From CAYGSN01 sp964352675 (GTDB lineage: Bacteria; Pseudomonadota; Alphaproteobacteria; Micavibrionales; Micavibrionaceae): a stretch of 64,000 nucleotides of DNA. The translations under genes and the position numbers were made by a program. The stretch spans positions 5,110-69,109 of the forward strand of contig CAYGSN010000010.1 of NCBI GenBank assembly GCA_964352675.1. Reading direction: 5' to 3'. Positions 1 to 9,565 of this stretch are shown piece by piece. A model generated the notes under the pieces. The model worked only from the letters and a program-made list of their open reading frames with translations, searched no databases and was not told the DNA's origin. Numbering within the stretch: position 1 is the first letter of the stretch; each line of letters opens with the position of its first letter.

Positions 1-1
1 G

Positions 2-376
2 GGTGTGGGGCTGCGCATCATAGAGCCTTGCGGTTTTCCCTGGAATGAACGGAAAATTAGACAATCTGCTTTGGATTATTTGATTCATGTCAATTACGCC
101 CGCCACAACAGCTGGCAAAGCTTCAAAGACGACACACAGGAACAACGGGTGATTTTAATGACAACAAAAGCAAGCCGGAGCTATATTGATTTCGAATTTA
201 AAGAAAATGACATTCTTCTGGCCGGCAGCGAAAGCGCAGGCGTTCCCGATGACATACATGATGCTGTGGAGGCCCGCATTGCTATTCCGATGCAAGGCGG
301 GTTAAGGTCCCTCAATATCGTCAATGCGACTTCCATGATTTTAGGAGAGGCATTACGGCAAACCAGATGGAGATAA
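2..376 (+). CDS. trmL: tRNA (cytidine(34)-2'-O)-methyltransferase, 5' end cut by window edge
   Basis: Partial gene; the N-terminal ~25 residues lie before base 1. TrmL is a SPOUT-family enzyme that 2'-O-methylates the wobble base of tRNA-Leu with SAM. The visible part starts at the family segment [12 protein letters not shown] and carries both C-terminal knot motifs, [11 protein letters not shown] (motif 2) and [15 protein letters not shown] (motif 3), which form the SAM-binding trefoil knot. The frame is open to base 2, so the GTG at 5 is an internal codon and not the start. The stop is one base before the hemF ATG, suggesting co-transcription. Identification is by family motifs and is confident. 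Confidence 0.93.
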   Translation, partial: GVGLRIIEPCGFPWNERKIRQSALDYLIHVNYARHNSWQSFKDDTQEQRVILMTTKASRSYIDFEFKENDILLAGSESAGVPDDIHDAVEARIAIPMQGGLRSLNIVNATSMILGEALRQTRWR

Positions 377-377
377 A

Positions 378-1280
378 ATGCAAAGTGCACAGAAATCACA
401 AGCCGACTGGGACAGCAAAAAAGCCGAAGCAGCCGCGTGGTTCAAAACTCTGCGTGACCAGATTTGCGCTGAATTTGAAAAACTGGAAGACGAGCTTTCC
501 GGCGGTCCCAAAGCCGATATGAACCCCGGAGAGTTTGAGCGCACGCCCTGGAACCGCGAAAACTCTAGCGAGCCCAACGAATCAGGCTCAGTCCTGAAAG
601 GCGGCGGAGAGATATCTCTGATGAAAGGCCGTGTCTTTGAAAAGGTCGGCGTGAATATCTCCGAAGTGCACGGCACGTTCTCTGAAGAATTTGCTGCCAA
701 AATTCCCGGCGCGGATGAAAGCGAAGGGGAGTTCTGGGCCGCTGGCATTTCTCTGGTCGCCCACATGCAATCCCCGCTTGTCCCGGCCGTGCATATGAAC
801 ACGCGCATGATTGCGACCTCCAAATCCTGGTTCGGCGGCGGGGCCGACCTCACACCCATGTTCCCCGATGATGCAGACACAGCCGCGTTCCACAGCGCGC
901 TGAGAGAATGCTGCGAGCGTCACGGCAAAGACCATAAAGAATACAAGGAATGGTGCGACCGCTATTTCTTTCTGCCACATCGGGGTGAACCGCGTGGTAT
1001 TGGCGGCATTTTCTATGATTACCTCCAGGATGACTGGGATGCAGATTTCGCCTTCACTCAGGATGTCGGGCAGACCTTCAACACGATCTATCCCGCTCTA
1101 GTGCGCAAATCCATGCATAAGGATTGGACCCAAGAGCAGCGCGAGCACCAGCTCATCAAACGTGGCCGCTACGTGGAGTTTAACCTGCTCCATGATCGCG
1201 GCACCCAATTTGGCCTTAAGACAGGCGGGAATACGGAGGCCATCCTGATGTCACTACCGCCGGAGGTTAAATGGCCTTAA
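378..1280 (+). CDS. hemF: oxygen-dependent coproporphyrinogen III oxidase
   Basis: Cytosolic haem-biosynthesis enzyme; it oxidatively decarboxylates two propionates of coproporphyrinogen III to give protoporphyrinogen IX. The length of 300 residues is normal. Family signatures are [10 protein letters not shown] (151-160), the [15 protein letters not shown] block (202-216) and the C-terminal [14 protein letters not shown] segment (263-276), followed by [13 protein letters not shown]. The ATG lies one base after the trmL stop. Its 3' end overlaps the convergent cca gene by 14 bp, leaving no room for a dedicated terminator. The enzyme needs O2, so the organism makes haem at least partly aerobically. 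Confidence 0.97.
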   Translation: MQSAQKSQADWDSKKAEAAAWFKTLRDQICAEFEKLEDELSGGPKADMNPGEFERTPWNRENSSEPNESGSVLKGGGEISLMKGRVFEKVGVNISEVHGTFSEEFAAKIPGADESEGEFWAAGISLVAHMQSPLVPAVHMNTRMIATSKSWFGGGADLTPMFPDDADTAAFHSALRECCERHGKDHKEYKEWCDRYFFLPHRGEPRGIGGIFYDYLQDDWDADFAFTQDVGQTFNTIYPALVRKSMHKDWTQEQREHQLIKRGRYVEFNLLHDRGTQFGLKTGGNTEAILMSLPPEVKWP

Positions 1281-2454
1281 ACCCAGACTCAATCCATGCC
1301 TGTTCGCGCTTGGTCAGTTCCTGCCCCAAAGCCGGGCCCGTCTCAAACCCTTCCTTGATCAAATCATCACCGCTCACGGGAAAATCAGGAATTTTCCAGT
1401 TTTGAATGGTTTCAATCGCTTTTGGTGCAAATCCATTCATCACGCGATCCTGAATCAGCTCAATCATCAAGGCTTGCGCCGTTGTTATGCGGCCAAATTT
1501 ATAGATCGCGACTTTCACATTTTGCTCGGCGTTCAAATCCGGCAAATCAAGGATCTTTGCAATTGCATCAATATCCTTCAAAAACACTTTGGGAATCAGC
1601 AAGAACTCTTCAAGAACTTTGACATTCCCCAAATCCAACCCAGCCAAAACCAATAACCGCGAGGCCAAAAACGCCAAGCCATAACGATTTTGTAATTCAC
1701 AAAAATGCGTCATAAATTCAGGATCATAAACTTCAAAGTTAAAGTTACCCAAAACCTTATGATCAAACATCAGCCGCAGGATTTCTGCTGGCGCATCAAC
1801 GCTCATAATCTTAAAAAACTCCTGCGTGATTCGCTCCTTCGAAAGCGTGGAGATTTTATCGGCTGCCGCTTCACAAGCCTTTAAAGCGTTCTCATCCGCT
1901 TCACCTTCGCCATAAAGCGCATGAAACCGAAAGAACCGTAAGATGCGCAAATAGTCTTCCGCAATCCGTTGTTCCGGCTCGCCAACAAAAATCACGCGGC
2001 GAGCTTCCAAATCTGCCAAACCTTGACCGGCCGGATCATAGATGTTGCCTTGCGCGTCAGCCAAAAGCGTATTCATCGTAAAGTCCCTGCGCTGCGCATC
2101 CTCTGCCCAGTCCTCGGCAAAGGCTACAACCGCCCGCCGACCATCGGTCTCAACATCCTTCCGCAATGTCGTAATCTCAAACCCTTTACCGCCGGACACG
2201 GCTGTCACCGTTCCATGCTCGATTCCCGTCGGCACAGTTTTAATCTCCGCTGCGCCCAACCTCTCCATCACAATATCCGGCGAGAGTTTCGTTGCGATAT
2301 CTATATCCTCAACCTCTTTGCCGAGTAATACATTGCGCACGCAACCGCCAACGAACAAGGCGTTCTGCTCCTCAGCATTAAGAACATTCATAATTGCTGT
2401 GATTTCTTCCGAAATCATCCAATCCTGCACATCGATTTGTTTTGCTGCTTTCAT
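1267..2454 (-). CDS. cca: CCA-adding tRNA nucleotidyltransferase / poly(A) polymerase family
   Basis: Class II nucleotidyltransferase expected to add or repair the 3' CCA of tRNAs. The head domain has the G-G-x-V-R motif followed by the catalytic carboxylate pair EDIDIA (residues 36-54). The nucleotide-selection motif [10 protein letters not shown] is at 121-130, and the family segment [15 protein letters not shown] at 163-177. The usual VRD/VRN position is Asn here. Poly(A) polymerase cannot be excluded by motif alone, but the 395-residue length and alphaproteobacterial context favour CCA addition. The start overlaps the DUF1285 stop by ATGA, so the two genes are translationally coupled. Confidence 0.92.
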   Translation of the reverse strand: MKAAKQIDVQDWMISEEITAIMNVLNAEEQNALFVGGCVRNVLLGKEVEDIDIATKLSPDIVMERLGAAEIKTVPTGIEHGTVTAVSGGKGFEITTLRKDVETDGRRAVVAFAEDWAEDAQRRDFTMNTLLADAQGNIYDPAGQGLADLEARRVIFVGEPEQRIAEDYLRILRFFRFHALYGEGEADENALKACEAAADKISTLSKERITQEFFKIMSVDAPAEILRLMFDHKVLGNFNFEVYDPEFMTHFCELQNRYGLAFLASRLLVLAGLDLGNVKVLEEFLLIPKVFLKDIDAIAKILDLPDLNAEQNVKVAIYKFGRITTAQALMIELIQDRVMNGFAPKAIETIQNWKIPDFPVSGDDLIKEGFETGPALGQELTKREQAWIESGFKAI

Positions 2455-2870
2455 GCGCTCTCACCTAGAGGAAGTTTACGATCGCCAATGGATATCTCGC
2501 TTCCAAACTCCTCAATCATATTATAAAGCACCGAACGGCCAATACGGGCGAATAATCCATTGCGCACTTCAACATAAGGAATCCCATTGCGCAATTCCCA
2601 AATGCTCTGTTCACCAAGCTTTATCGTATCCTCCATATTCGTCCGCAGCGCCAAACCGTTATAATCCACAACCACAAACGGTACATCCTCCACCTCCACC
2701 GGGTACTTCTCAAACGGAGTCTGCAGCCAGTATTGACCCGCTTCATCCACTTTCAAGGCCCGGTCGGAAAACAACTTCGCCAGCGCCGCACGCTTAATCG
2801 GATCACCCTCATGATACCAGGTGCCGTCACGCGCAATTTTAAAATCTGCTGTTTGCTCTTTGCTGTTCAT
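2451..2870 (-). CDS. DUF1285 domain protein
   Basis: Small soluble protein of 139 residues with no signal peptide or membrane span. It matches the DUF1285 family by its pattern DGTWYHEGDPIKR near the N-terminus and the central W-L-Q-T-P-x-E-K-x-P-V-E segment. The function is unknown. The position between cca and a divergent moxR operon is a recurrent alphaproteobacterial arrangement, usually with a NUDIX hydrolase that is absent here. It is coupled to cca by a 4-bp overlap and divergent from moxR across a 53-bp gap that must hold both promoters. Confidence 0.82.
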   Translation of the reverse strand: MNSKEQTADFKIARDGTWYHEGDPIKRAALAKLFSDRALKVDEAGQYWLQTPFEKYPVEVEDVPFVVVDYNGLALRTNMEDTIKLGEQSIWELRNGIPYVEVRNGLFARIGRSVLYNMIEEFGSEISIGDRKLPLGESA

Positions 2871-2923
2871 GAAACTAGGTTAGTATATATGACCGATAAC
2901 GCAAACGCAGGAGTTCAACATCC

Positions 2924-3892
2924 GTGAAATCTCAAGACTTTGAAACCGCAAAAACCCACCTGGCCAAAGCCAAGGCCGAAATCGGCAAGGTAATTTTCGG
3001 ACAGCATGAGGTGGTGGAACAGACGCTGATCTCTCTGATTTCCGGTGGACACGTCCTGCTCATCGGTGTGCCGGGCCTGGCCAAAACGCTTTTGGTAGAT
3101 ACAACAGCTAAGGTTCTGGGGCTGTCGTCCAACCGCATTCAATGTACGCCAGACCTCATGCCCGCCGATGTTGTCGGCTCCGAGGTTTTGGAAGAAAGCG
3201 ATAAGGGCAAGCGTAGCTTCCGCTTTATCAAAGGCCCCGTCTTTACCCAGCTTTTGATGGCGGATGAAATTAACCGCGCCAGCCCGCGCACCCAATCTGC
3301 GCTGCTTCAGGCGATGCAGGAACATGAAGTCTCGGTGAGCGGCGTCAATCACAAGCTGCCTGAGCCGTTCCATGTCCTGGCCACACAAAACCCGATTGAG
3401 CAGGAAGGGACCTATCCCCTGCCTGAGGCACAGCTCGACCGTTTCCTGATGCAGGTTGATGTTGGCTATCCTGATGAAGCGACCGAACGGCAGATCATTC
3501 TGGCGACAACGTCCAATGATGCACAAAACGCCCAGGCTGTGATGAGCGCCAAGGAACTGATGGGGATACAACATCTTGTGCGTGATATGCCGATCGGCGA
3601 AAAAATCGTGGATGGAATCCTTACCCTCGTCCGCCGCGCAAGGCCGGGCCCGGACGCGCCATCTTCTGTTAATGACTACGTCTCCTGGGCACCAGGACCG
3701 CGCGCATCTCAGGCGCTCACGCTGGTCAGCCGTGCCAGAGCTTTGCTAGATGGCCGCGAAGCGCCCTCAATGGAAGATGTTATGACCCTTGCCGTACCCG
3801 TTCTGAAACACCGTATGGCCCTGAATTACAAAGCCAAGGCCGATGACGTGTCGCTCGAAGATGTTATGAAGGATTTAACCAAAAACCTGTAA
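2924..3892 (+). CDS. MoxR-family AAA+ ATPase
   Basis: Cytosolic AAA+ chaperone-like ATPase of the MoxR subfamily, 322 residues. Walker A is GVPGLAKT (48-55), Walker B LLMADEIN (110-117), and the MoxR signature ATQNPIEQEGTYPLPEAQ follows, with the LDRF sensor region after it. MoxR proteins typically work with VWA/DUF58 partners in maturation or stress protection. The start is GTG at 2924, preceded by GCAGGAG ten bases upstream; an ATG at 2889 is in another frame and makes only 12 codons. It is the first gene of a four-gene operon and its stop overlaps the next ATG (TAATG). Confidence 0.94.
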   Translation: MKSQDFETAKTHLAKAKAEIGKVIFGQHEVVEQTLISLISGGHVLLIGVPGLAKTLLVDTTAKVLGLSSNRIQCTPDLMPADVVGSEVLEESDKGKRSFRFIKGPVFTQLLMADEINRASPRTQSALLQAMQEHEVSVSGVNHKLPEPFHVLATQNPIEQEGTYPLPEAQLDRFLMQVDVGYPDEATERQIILATTSNDAQNAQAVMSAKELMGIQHLVRDMPIGEKIVDGILTLVRRARPGPDAPSSVNDYVSWAPGPRASQALTLVSRARALLDGREAPSMEDVMTLAVPVLKHRMALNYKAKADDVSLEDVMKDLTKNL

Positions 3893-4770
3893 TGCTTTTA
3901 CGCTTTCGCAAAACAGCCGAAGAGACCGCCGCCGCCCTGCCCGCTCTGATGGCTCTGGCACAAAAGGCTGCGTCATCAATTCTGCATGGTGGGCATGCGC
4001 GGCGCAAAGCAGGCAGCGGTGAAAATTTCTGGCAGTTTCGTGAATACCAAACCGGCGACCGGCCCCAGGATATTGACTGGCGGCAAAGCGCAAAAACCGA
4101 CCGCGTCTTTATCCGCGAGCGGGAAGAACAGGGAACGCAGGTTACAGCGTTCTGGATGGCCGGGCACAAAGGGATGAACTTTTCTTCCTCTGCAGAATTT
4201 TTAACGAAAGCACAAACTGGAACCGTAATCGCACTGGCACTCGGTATCCTGCTGCAACACAGCGGAGAGCTTCTGGCCGTATTTGGCCAAAAACAACCTG
4301 GGCGCTCACAAGGCGCTCTGGAAAAAATTGGCAGGGCGCTGCTTGATGAAAATCGGGGAGGCCCTATACCGGATTCCATAGAGTTTACACGCGGAGCCAT
4401 GACCGTCCTGATCGGAGATTTCTTGAGCAATATCAATGAGATAGAAACATCCATCAGCCAGATAACCAGTAAGAGCGCGGATATTCTGCTGATCCAAATA
4501 CTTGATCCGGCTGAATGCGACCTGCCTTACGGTGGACGGGCGATATTTGAAGATCCCGACAGCGAAACCATCGAGCCAATCGCCAATATACCCTCCATTC
4601 GTGAGTCTTATAAATCCCGTATAAACAATCACTTAGATGATGTAGAATCGCTGTGTGCGCGCCATGGCGTGCATTACTTTTTCCACCGTACGGACCGCCC
4701 AGCGGCGGAGGTTTTGAGCCGCATCCACCTTCGCATCGACGATCTGAAACAGCACGGGAGAACAGCATGA
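3892..4770 (+). CDS. DUF58 domain protein (MoxR partner)
   Basis: Soluble protein of 292 residues with the DUF58 hallmark FWQFREYQTGDRPQDIDWR (about 46-64), followed by an R-x-F-I-R-E-R-E segment. DUF58 proteins are routinely encoded directly after MoxR and are thought to be VWA-like clients or adaptors of the ATPase; the biochemical role here is inferred from that pairing only. The ATG overlaps the moxR stop by one base, and the stop overlaps the next gene by ATGA. No transmembrane segment is seen, unlike some DUF58 proteins. Confidence 0.9.
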   Translation: MLLRFRKTAEETAAALPALMALAQKAASSILHGGHARRKAGSGENFWQFREYQTGDRPQDIDWRQSAKTDRVFIREREEQGTQVTAFWMAGHKGMNFSSSAEFLTKAQTGTVIALALGILLQHSGELLAVFGQKQPGRSQGALEKIGRALLDENRGGPIPDSIEFTRGAMTVLIGDFLSNINEIETSISQITSKSADILLIQILDPAECDLPYGGRAIFEDPDSETIEPIANIPSIRESYKSRINNHLDDVESLCARHGVHYFFHRTDRPAAEVLSRIHLRIDDLKQHGRTA

Positions 4771-7472
4771 GCAGCATTCTCGGAGCCGTGAGTTTCCTAA
4801 ACCCCTGGATTTTAACCGGGTTATTGGCTCTGCCGCTTTTGTGGTGTTTGCTGCGCATCATGCCGCCGCGCCCACAAATCATCGCGCTGCCGACTACGCG
4901 CTTTCTGATCGGGCTGGTTCCCGACAAACAAACGCCGCATCACACGCCGTGGTGGATTTTGCTTCTGCGCCTGCTGATCGCCGCTCTGGTTATCCTCGCG
5001 CTTTCACATCCGGTGCTCAATCAATCCAGCCAGATTACAAGCCAGGGCGCAATCAGAATTCTCATCGATAACGGCTGGAGTGCCGCCACAAATTGGGAAC
5101 AAAAAACCCGCACGGCGCAAGATCTTATCACCGAAGCTGGCCGTCGGGGAAAAGAAGTTCACATCGCCACAACTGCTCGGCAACCTGGGTCGGACCACAT
5201 GCTTTATCAAGGTCCCGTCAGTGCTGCTGAAGCGCTATCACTGCTTAGAGCTCTCACCCCCCTACCCTGGGCGGCGGATTATAAAACACTTCAAACACTG
5301 ATTGAGGATAAGCCGCCAACACGCTCCCCGCACAGCTATTTCCTGTCGGACGGGCTTGACGGTGCAGGGCTGGAGCCTCTTATGCGCAGACTACAAAATC
5401 AAGGCGGACTGGATATCTTTAGACCAGATGATGCGCATCTGCCGCTCATTCTCAAAGCTCCGCACGATAATAATTACGCCCCCCTTAAAACCTCTATCCA
5501 TGCACCGCGCGGTACGACGCATACCAGCGGCGGATATGTTCAGGCCCTCTCCGAAGACGGGCGGATCCTGGATCAGAAAAGTCTGAGCCTTGCTCCGGGA
5601 ATCATGAGCGAAGATATCTCTTTCGATGTACCGGAGAGCCTCCGTAACGAAGTGGCACGCCTGCGGATTTCCGGGCAAAACAGCGCGGCTGCGCTTTACA
5701 CTCTGGACCAGCGGTTTCAAAAACGCGATGTCGGCCTGATCGGCCCGGAGGACAAGCAAAGCATCAAACCATATATCGAGGCGCATTATTACCTGATCCG
5801 CGCGCTTGAGCCTTTCTCAAAACTTCATCAGGGCGGGCTGGAAACGGTTTTGGCGCACTCTCCGGCGGTTATCATCATGCCGGATATCGCAAATATCAGC
5901 ACCGCACAACTCAACACCCTGGAAGAATGGACAAAAGACGGCGGCTTGCTTTTGCGTTTTGCCGGGCCGAACATGGCCGATGCCAGCGCGGACAACGCTC
6001 TCACCCCGGTTAACCTGCGGCGCGGCGGGCGAGCGCTGGATGGTGCACTGACATGGAGTTCTCCAGCCAAGATTGCCGCATTCAGTTCCGAAAGCCCCTT
6101 TTACGGGATTGATTTATATGAACCCGTCAGCGTGCGAAGACAAATCCTGGCCGAACCTTCGGCGGAGCTGGACCGGAAAACCTGGGGCAGGCTTGAGGAC
6201 GGCACGCCGTTAATAACCGCCGACACGCTGGGCAAGGGCCTGATAGTGATGGTTCACACGACCGCCTCTCCCGATTGGTCGGATCTGCCGCTTTCCGGCG
6301 CATTCGTAGAAATTCTGCAACGCGTGGTCAATATGGCCGGAACATCCAGAGCCAAAGTTACAAACCAAGGCGGCCCCCTGAAACCAATCTGGGTGTATGA
6401 TTCAGAAGGGCGGATCACAGCGCCGGAAGGATGGGCACAGTCCATCGATGCGGCCGAATTCTCAAAAACAGCGCCGGATTCCCGTCACCCGCCGGGCCTC
6501 TATGGTTCGTCCAGTTTCCAGCGCGCCCTTAATCTCGGCCCGCACCTGGAACCGGAAGTCCTGCCCTCCCTGCCCGCAACAATCGGCGTGCATCTCTATG
6601 ACCGGGACTATGAAACCGATCTTCTTCCCCTCCTGCTCTATGCCGCCGTCATCTTGCTGTTGCTGGATGGGCTAATCACCTTTGTGATCTCCCTGAACCT
6701 GCGAAGCCTTGCCGCCCTCACAGCCGTTCTTGCCGTCCTGATGATCACACCCGCACAGGCCCAGGATACGGATGTGAGTCCTGAAGACATCACCTATGCC
6801 GACGGATTATATCTTGCCTATATTCAGACAGGGGACGAACGCATTGACGCTTTGAGCCTTCGGGGTCTGGAGAATCTGGGCACTGTGTTAAAGCGGCGCA
6901 CATCGGTGGAGCCAGACGGCGTGGCCTCCCTGAATCCGGAGATCGATACGCTCGCTTTTTTCCCGTTAATTTACTGGCCCGTCACCCCGGCCCAACCGCC
7001 TTTGTCCAATGAAGCGCTGAAAAAGCTGCAGGACTACCTGTCCCATGGCGGGACAATCCTGTTCGATACGCAAGAAAGAGATACGAACGGCTCAAACTCA
7101 GCCGTACTGCGCGACCGGCTGGCGGGGCTAAATATCCCGGCCCTTGCGCCGGTGCCGGACAACCATGTCCTGATGCGCAGCTTTTACCTGATCAACAGCT
7201 TTCCAGGCATTTATAACAACACGACTTTGTGGATTGAGCAGCAAAGCGTAAGCGGACGCGACGGCGTCTCTTCGGTTATTATCGGCAGCAATGACTGGGC
7301 CGGGACGTGGGCGGCGGGCGGCAACGGACCCGGCAGCTTCATCGGCAGCTCCTCGCGCCAGCAAGAATTATCCTATCGTTTTGGAGTCAATCTGGTGATA
7401 TATGCCCTGACCGGAAATTACAAAGCCGATCAGGTTCATGTCCCCTACATACTGGAAAGGCTGGGGCAGTGA
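4767..7472 (+). CDS. BatA-like membrane protein with C-terminal DUF4159
   Basis: 901 residues from the ATG at 4767; the open frame reaches 4653 but that extension lies inside the DUF58 gene. The N-terminus is BatA-like: one span at about 12-30 and a second in PWWILLLRLLIAALVILA (about 57-75). A periplasmic or lumenal section follows, then two further spans near 615-660, then a DUF4159 domain (about 670-895) beginning TYADGLYLAYI and containing GGTILFDTQ. DUF4159 adopts a glutamine-amidotransferase-like fold without obvious catalytic residues. It is probably a membrane component of the MoxR system, with unknown substrate. Confidence 0.88.
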   Translation: MSSILGAVSFLNPWILTGLLALPLLWCLLRIMPPRPQIIALPTTRFLIGLVPDKQTPHHTPWWILLLRLLIAALVILALSHPVLNQSSQITSQGAIRILIDNGWSAATNWEQKTRTAQDLITEAGRRGKEVHIATTARQPGSDHMLYQGPVSAAEALSLLRALTPLPWAADYKTLQTLIEDKPPTRSPHSYFLSDGLDGAGLEPLMRRLQNQGGLDIFRPDDAHLPLILKAPHDNNYAPLKTSIHAPRGTTHTSGGYVQALSEDGRILDQKSLSLAPGIMSEDISFDVPESLRNEVARLRISGQNSAAALYTLDQRFQKRDVGLIGPEDKQSIKPYIEAHYYLIRALEPFSKLHQGGLETVLAHSPAVIIMPDIANISTAQLNTLEEWTKDGGLLLRFAGPNMADASADNALTPVNLRRGGRALDGALTWSSPAKIAAFSSESPFYGIDLYEPVSVRRQILAEPSAELDRKTWGRLEDGTPLITADTLGKGLIVMVHTTASPDWSDLPLSGAFVEILQRVVNMAGTSRAKVTNQGGPLKPIWVYDSEGRITAPEGWAQSIDAAEFSKTAPDSRHPPGLYGSSSFQRALNLGPHLEPEVLPSLPATIGVHLYDRDYETDLLPLLLYAAVILLLLDGLITFVISLNLRSLAALTAVLAVLMITPAQAQDTDVSPEDITYADGLYLAYIQTGDERIDALSLRGLENLGTVLKRRTSVEPDGVASLNPEIDTLAFFPLIYWPVTPAQPPLSNEALKKLQDYLSHGGTILFDTQERDTNGSNSAVLRDRLAGLNIPALAPVPDNHVLMRSFYLINSFPGIYNNTTLWIEQQSVSGRDGVSSVIIGSNDWAGTWAAGGNGPGSFIGSSSRQQELSYRFGVNLVIYALTGNYKADQVHVPYILERLGQ

Positions 7473-9544
7473 TGATGAAAGACAGCGCCAGTATCTCCAT
7501 CCACTTTGACCCGCTAGTGCCGGATCTCTGGCTGTACGCGGCCGTCGCGGCGGCCCTGCTGCTGTTCACCGGGGAGCTCCTGCAAAAACGCAAGCCAGGC
7601 TTGTTTAGACTCCTTACTGTCGCCGCTTTTATTGGTGCACTCCTCAACCCATCAGTATTAAAAGAACAACGCGAGAGCGTTCCGGATGTCGCCGCCCTTG
7701 TTGTTGATCAAAGCCCCAGCCAGAATTTCGGCCTGCGTACCAAACGAACACAAAGCGCTCTAAGCTATTTCAAGGAAAAGCTTTCCGACCGCGATAGCCT
7801 GGAACTGCGTATTGTGGAAGGCAATACCGATCCCCTGGCCGATGAAACATCGCTGTTTGACAGGCTGGAAAAAACCATGGCCGATGTGCCGGAAAACCGC
7901 CGCGCCGGAGTTCTAGTGATCAGTGACGGTCAAATTCACGATATCCCGGAAACACTGGAGAAGTACAACACGCACGGCCCCATTCATCTCCTGCTGAGCG
8001 GGGAAAAGGATGAACGCGACAGGCGCATTGTGATCGAAAACGCCCCCGCCTACGGGATTGCCGGGGACGAGGTCACTGTACGCTTCCGTATTGAGGATAC
8101 AGACAATATCGGTGCGCGCGATGCGCTGGTCACGCTGGATATTTTTGGCGAAAACCCGGTCCAAAGCATTGTACAAACCGGCAAGGCGCAAACTGTTACA
8201 CTGCCTGTTTCCCACGCGGGGCAGAATATTTTTCAACTGCGGGTGAATGAGGTTGAGGACGAAATCACCCTGGCCAATAATTCCGCTGCAATTGTTGTCA
8301 GCGGTGTGCGTGACCGCCTGCGGGTCCTGCTTGTGTCAGGAAGGCCGCATGCGGGGGGGAGGATGTGGCGGGATTTACTAACCTCTGATCCCGGCGTTGA
8401 TCTGATTCATTTCACCATTTTGCGGGAACCGGAAAAACTGGACGCCACGCCGCGTGATGAGCTTGCCTTGATCGCCTTTCCGTTTCAGGAATTGTTCGAG
8501 GTTAAACTTCATGATTTCGACCTGATCATTTTCGACAGATACAAGCTCAACCGTATTCTGCCGGATTATTATTTCGACAACATCGCCCGCTTCGTGCATG
8601 AAGGCGGTGCCTTGCTGGAAGCCAGCGGACCTGGATTCGCCGGTGAGGATTCCGTGTATCTGACCCCGCTGATGAATGTTCTGCCTGCCGCACCCACAGG
8701 TGAAATTTTCAAAACCCCCTTTATTCCGCACCTTAGCAGAGCCGGAAACCTGCATCCGGTCACACATGGTATTTTTGAGACAGGCGCGCCGCCTCCCGGC
8801 CCGTGGCTGCGTCAGGTCGGGATACAGCCCGATCGGGGCGATATTCTGATGGAAGGGCTGAACGATGCTCCGCTCCTGATCCTCGACCGGGTGGATGAGG
8901 GGCGCGTCGCGCAAATCACCAGCGATCATTTATGGCTGTGGGCGAACGGGTACAAAGGCGGCGGGCCTTATCAGGAGCTGTTGCGGCGGATTGTTCACTG
9001 GTTGATGAAGGAGCCAGAGCTGGATGAGAAGGCGTTGGACATCCAGACCGACGGACGCACCATCACTATCGCCAGCCGCAATTTCAGCCGCGATACAATG
9101 AATGTCGAGATCACCAAACCTGACGGCACAATGCAGAATATAACGCTGGAGAAAAATGAAGACGGAAGCTTGCGGGCCTCTGTAGAGGCCGACCAGATAG
9201 GCGTTTACGGTTTTAAAGATGACACAGGACAACAGCGTTATGCCGCCATCGGATCGATGAACCCGCGGGAACTGGCAGATGTAAAAACCAGCCCGCAGAA
9301 ACTTTCTGCCTGGATAAAGGCCAGTGGCGGCGGTGTTTTCTGGCTCGCGCAAACCCCGCAACCGGATATACGAAATTTCAGAACGCGAAAGCCATACGCC
9401 GGATCCGGCTGGCTGTCCCTGCGCGGCAATCAGGCCTATAATGTGACGGGGCTGCAGAGCCGGCCGCTGCTTCCGGCCTGGCTTTCCTGTCTGCTTTTGT
9501 TTGGGTTGATTACCCTGACATGGTGGCGTGAGGGACGGAATTAG
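7472..9544 (+). CDS. membrane protein with GATase1-like core, last gene of MoxR operon
   Basis: 690 residues from the ATG at 7472, which overlaps the previous stop (TGATG); GTG 7469 and ATG 7475 are alternatives. Two N-terminal spans (about 15-32 and 40-57) and one near the C-terminus (LLPAWLSCLLLFGLITLTWW) frame a large soluble part. The first soluble portion resembles a VWA-type fold (VVDQSPSQNFG). The segment FDLIIFDRYKLNR followed by FVHEGGALLEASGP looks like a class I glutamine-amidotransferase-like domain. No catalytic Cys nucleophile elbow is seen, so an enzymatic role is not claimed. It probably acts in a membrane complex with the DUF4159 protein. Confidence 0.75.
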   Translation: MMKDSASISIHFDPLVPDLWLYAAVAAALLLFTGELLQKRKPGLFRLLTVAAFIGALLNPSVLKEQRESVPDVAALVVDQSPSQNFGLRTKRTQSALSYFKEKLSDRDSLELRIVEGNTDPLADETSLFDRLEKTMADVPENRRAGVLVISDGQIHDIPETLEKYNTHGPIHLLLSGEKDERDRRIVIENAPAYGIAGDEVTVRFRIEDTDNIGARDALVTLDIFGENPVQSIVQTGKAQTVTLPVSHAGQNIFQLRVNEVEDEITLANNSAAIVVSGVRDRLRVLLVSGRPHAGGRMWRDLLTSDPGVDLIHFTILREPEKLDATPRDELALIAFPFQELFEVKLHDFDLIIFDRYKLNRILPDYYFDNIARFVHEGGALLEASGPGFAGEDSVYLTPLMNVLPAAPTGEIFKTPFIPHLSRAGNLHPVTHGIFETGAPPPGPWLRQVGIQPDRGDILMEGLNDAPLLILDRVDEGRVAQITSDHLWLWANGYKGGGPYQELLRRIVHWLMKEPELDEKALDIQTDGRTITIASRNFSRDTMNVEITKPDGTMQNITLEKNEDGSLRASVEADQIGVYGFKDDTGQQRYAAIGSMNPRELADVKTSPQKLSAWIKASGGGVFWLAQTPQPDIRNFRTRKPYAGSGWLSLRGNQAYNVTGLQSRPLLPAWLSCLLLFGLITLTWWREGRN

Positions 9545-9565
9545 GCATTTCTTACCCAAACAGCA

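Noticed and set aside
2889..2927. 12-codon ATG frame before moxR
   Set aside because: Too short, not in frame with moxR; the GTG start with GCAGGAG explains the gene.
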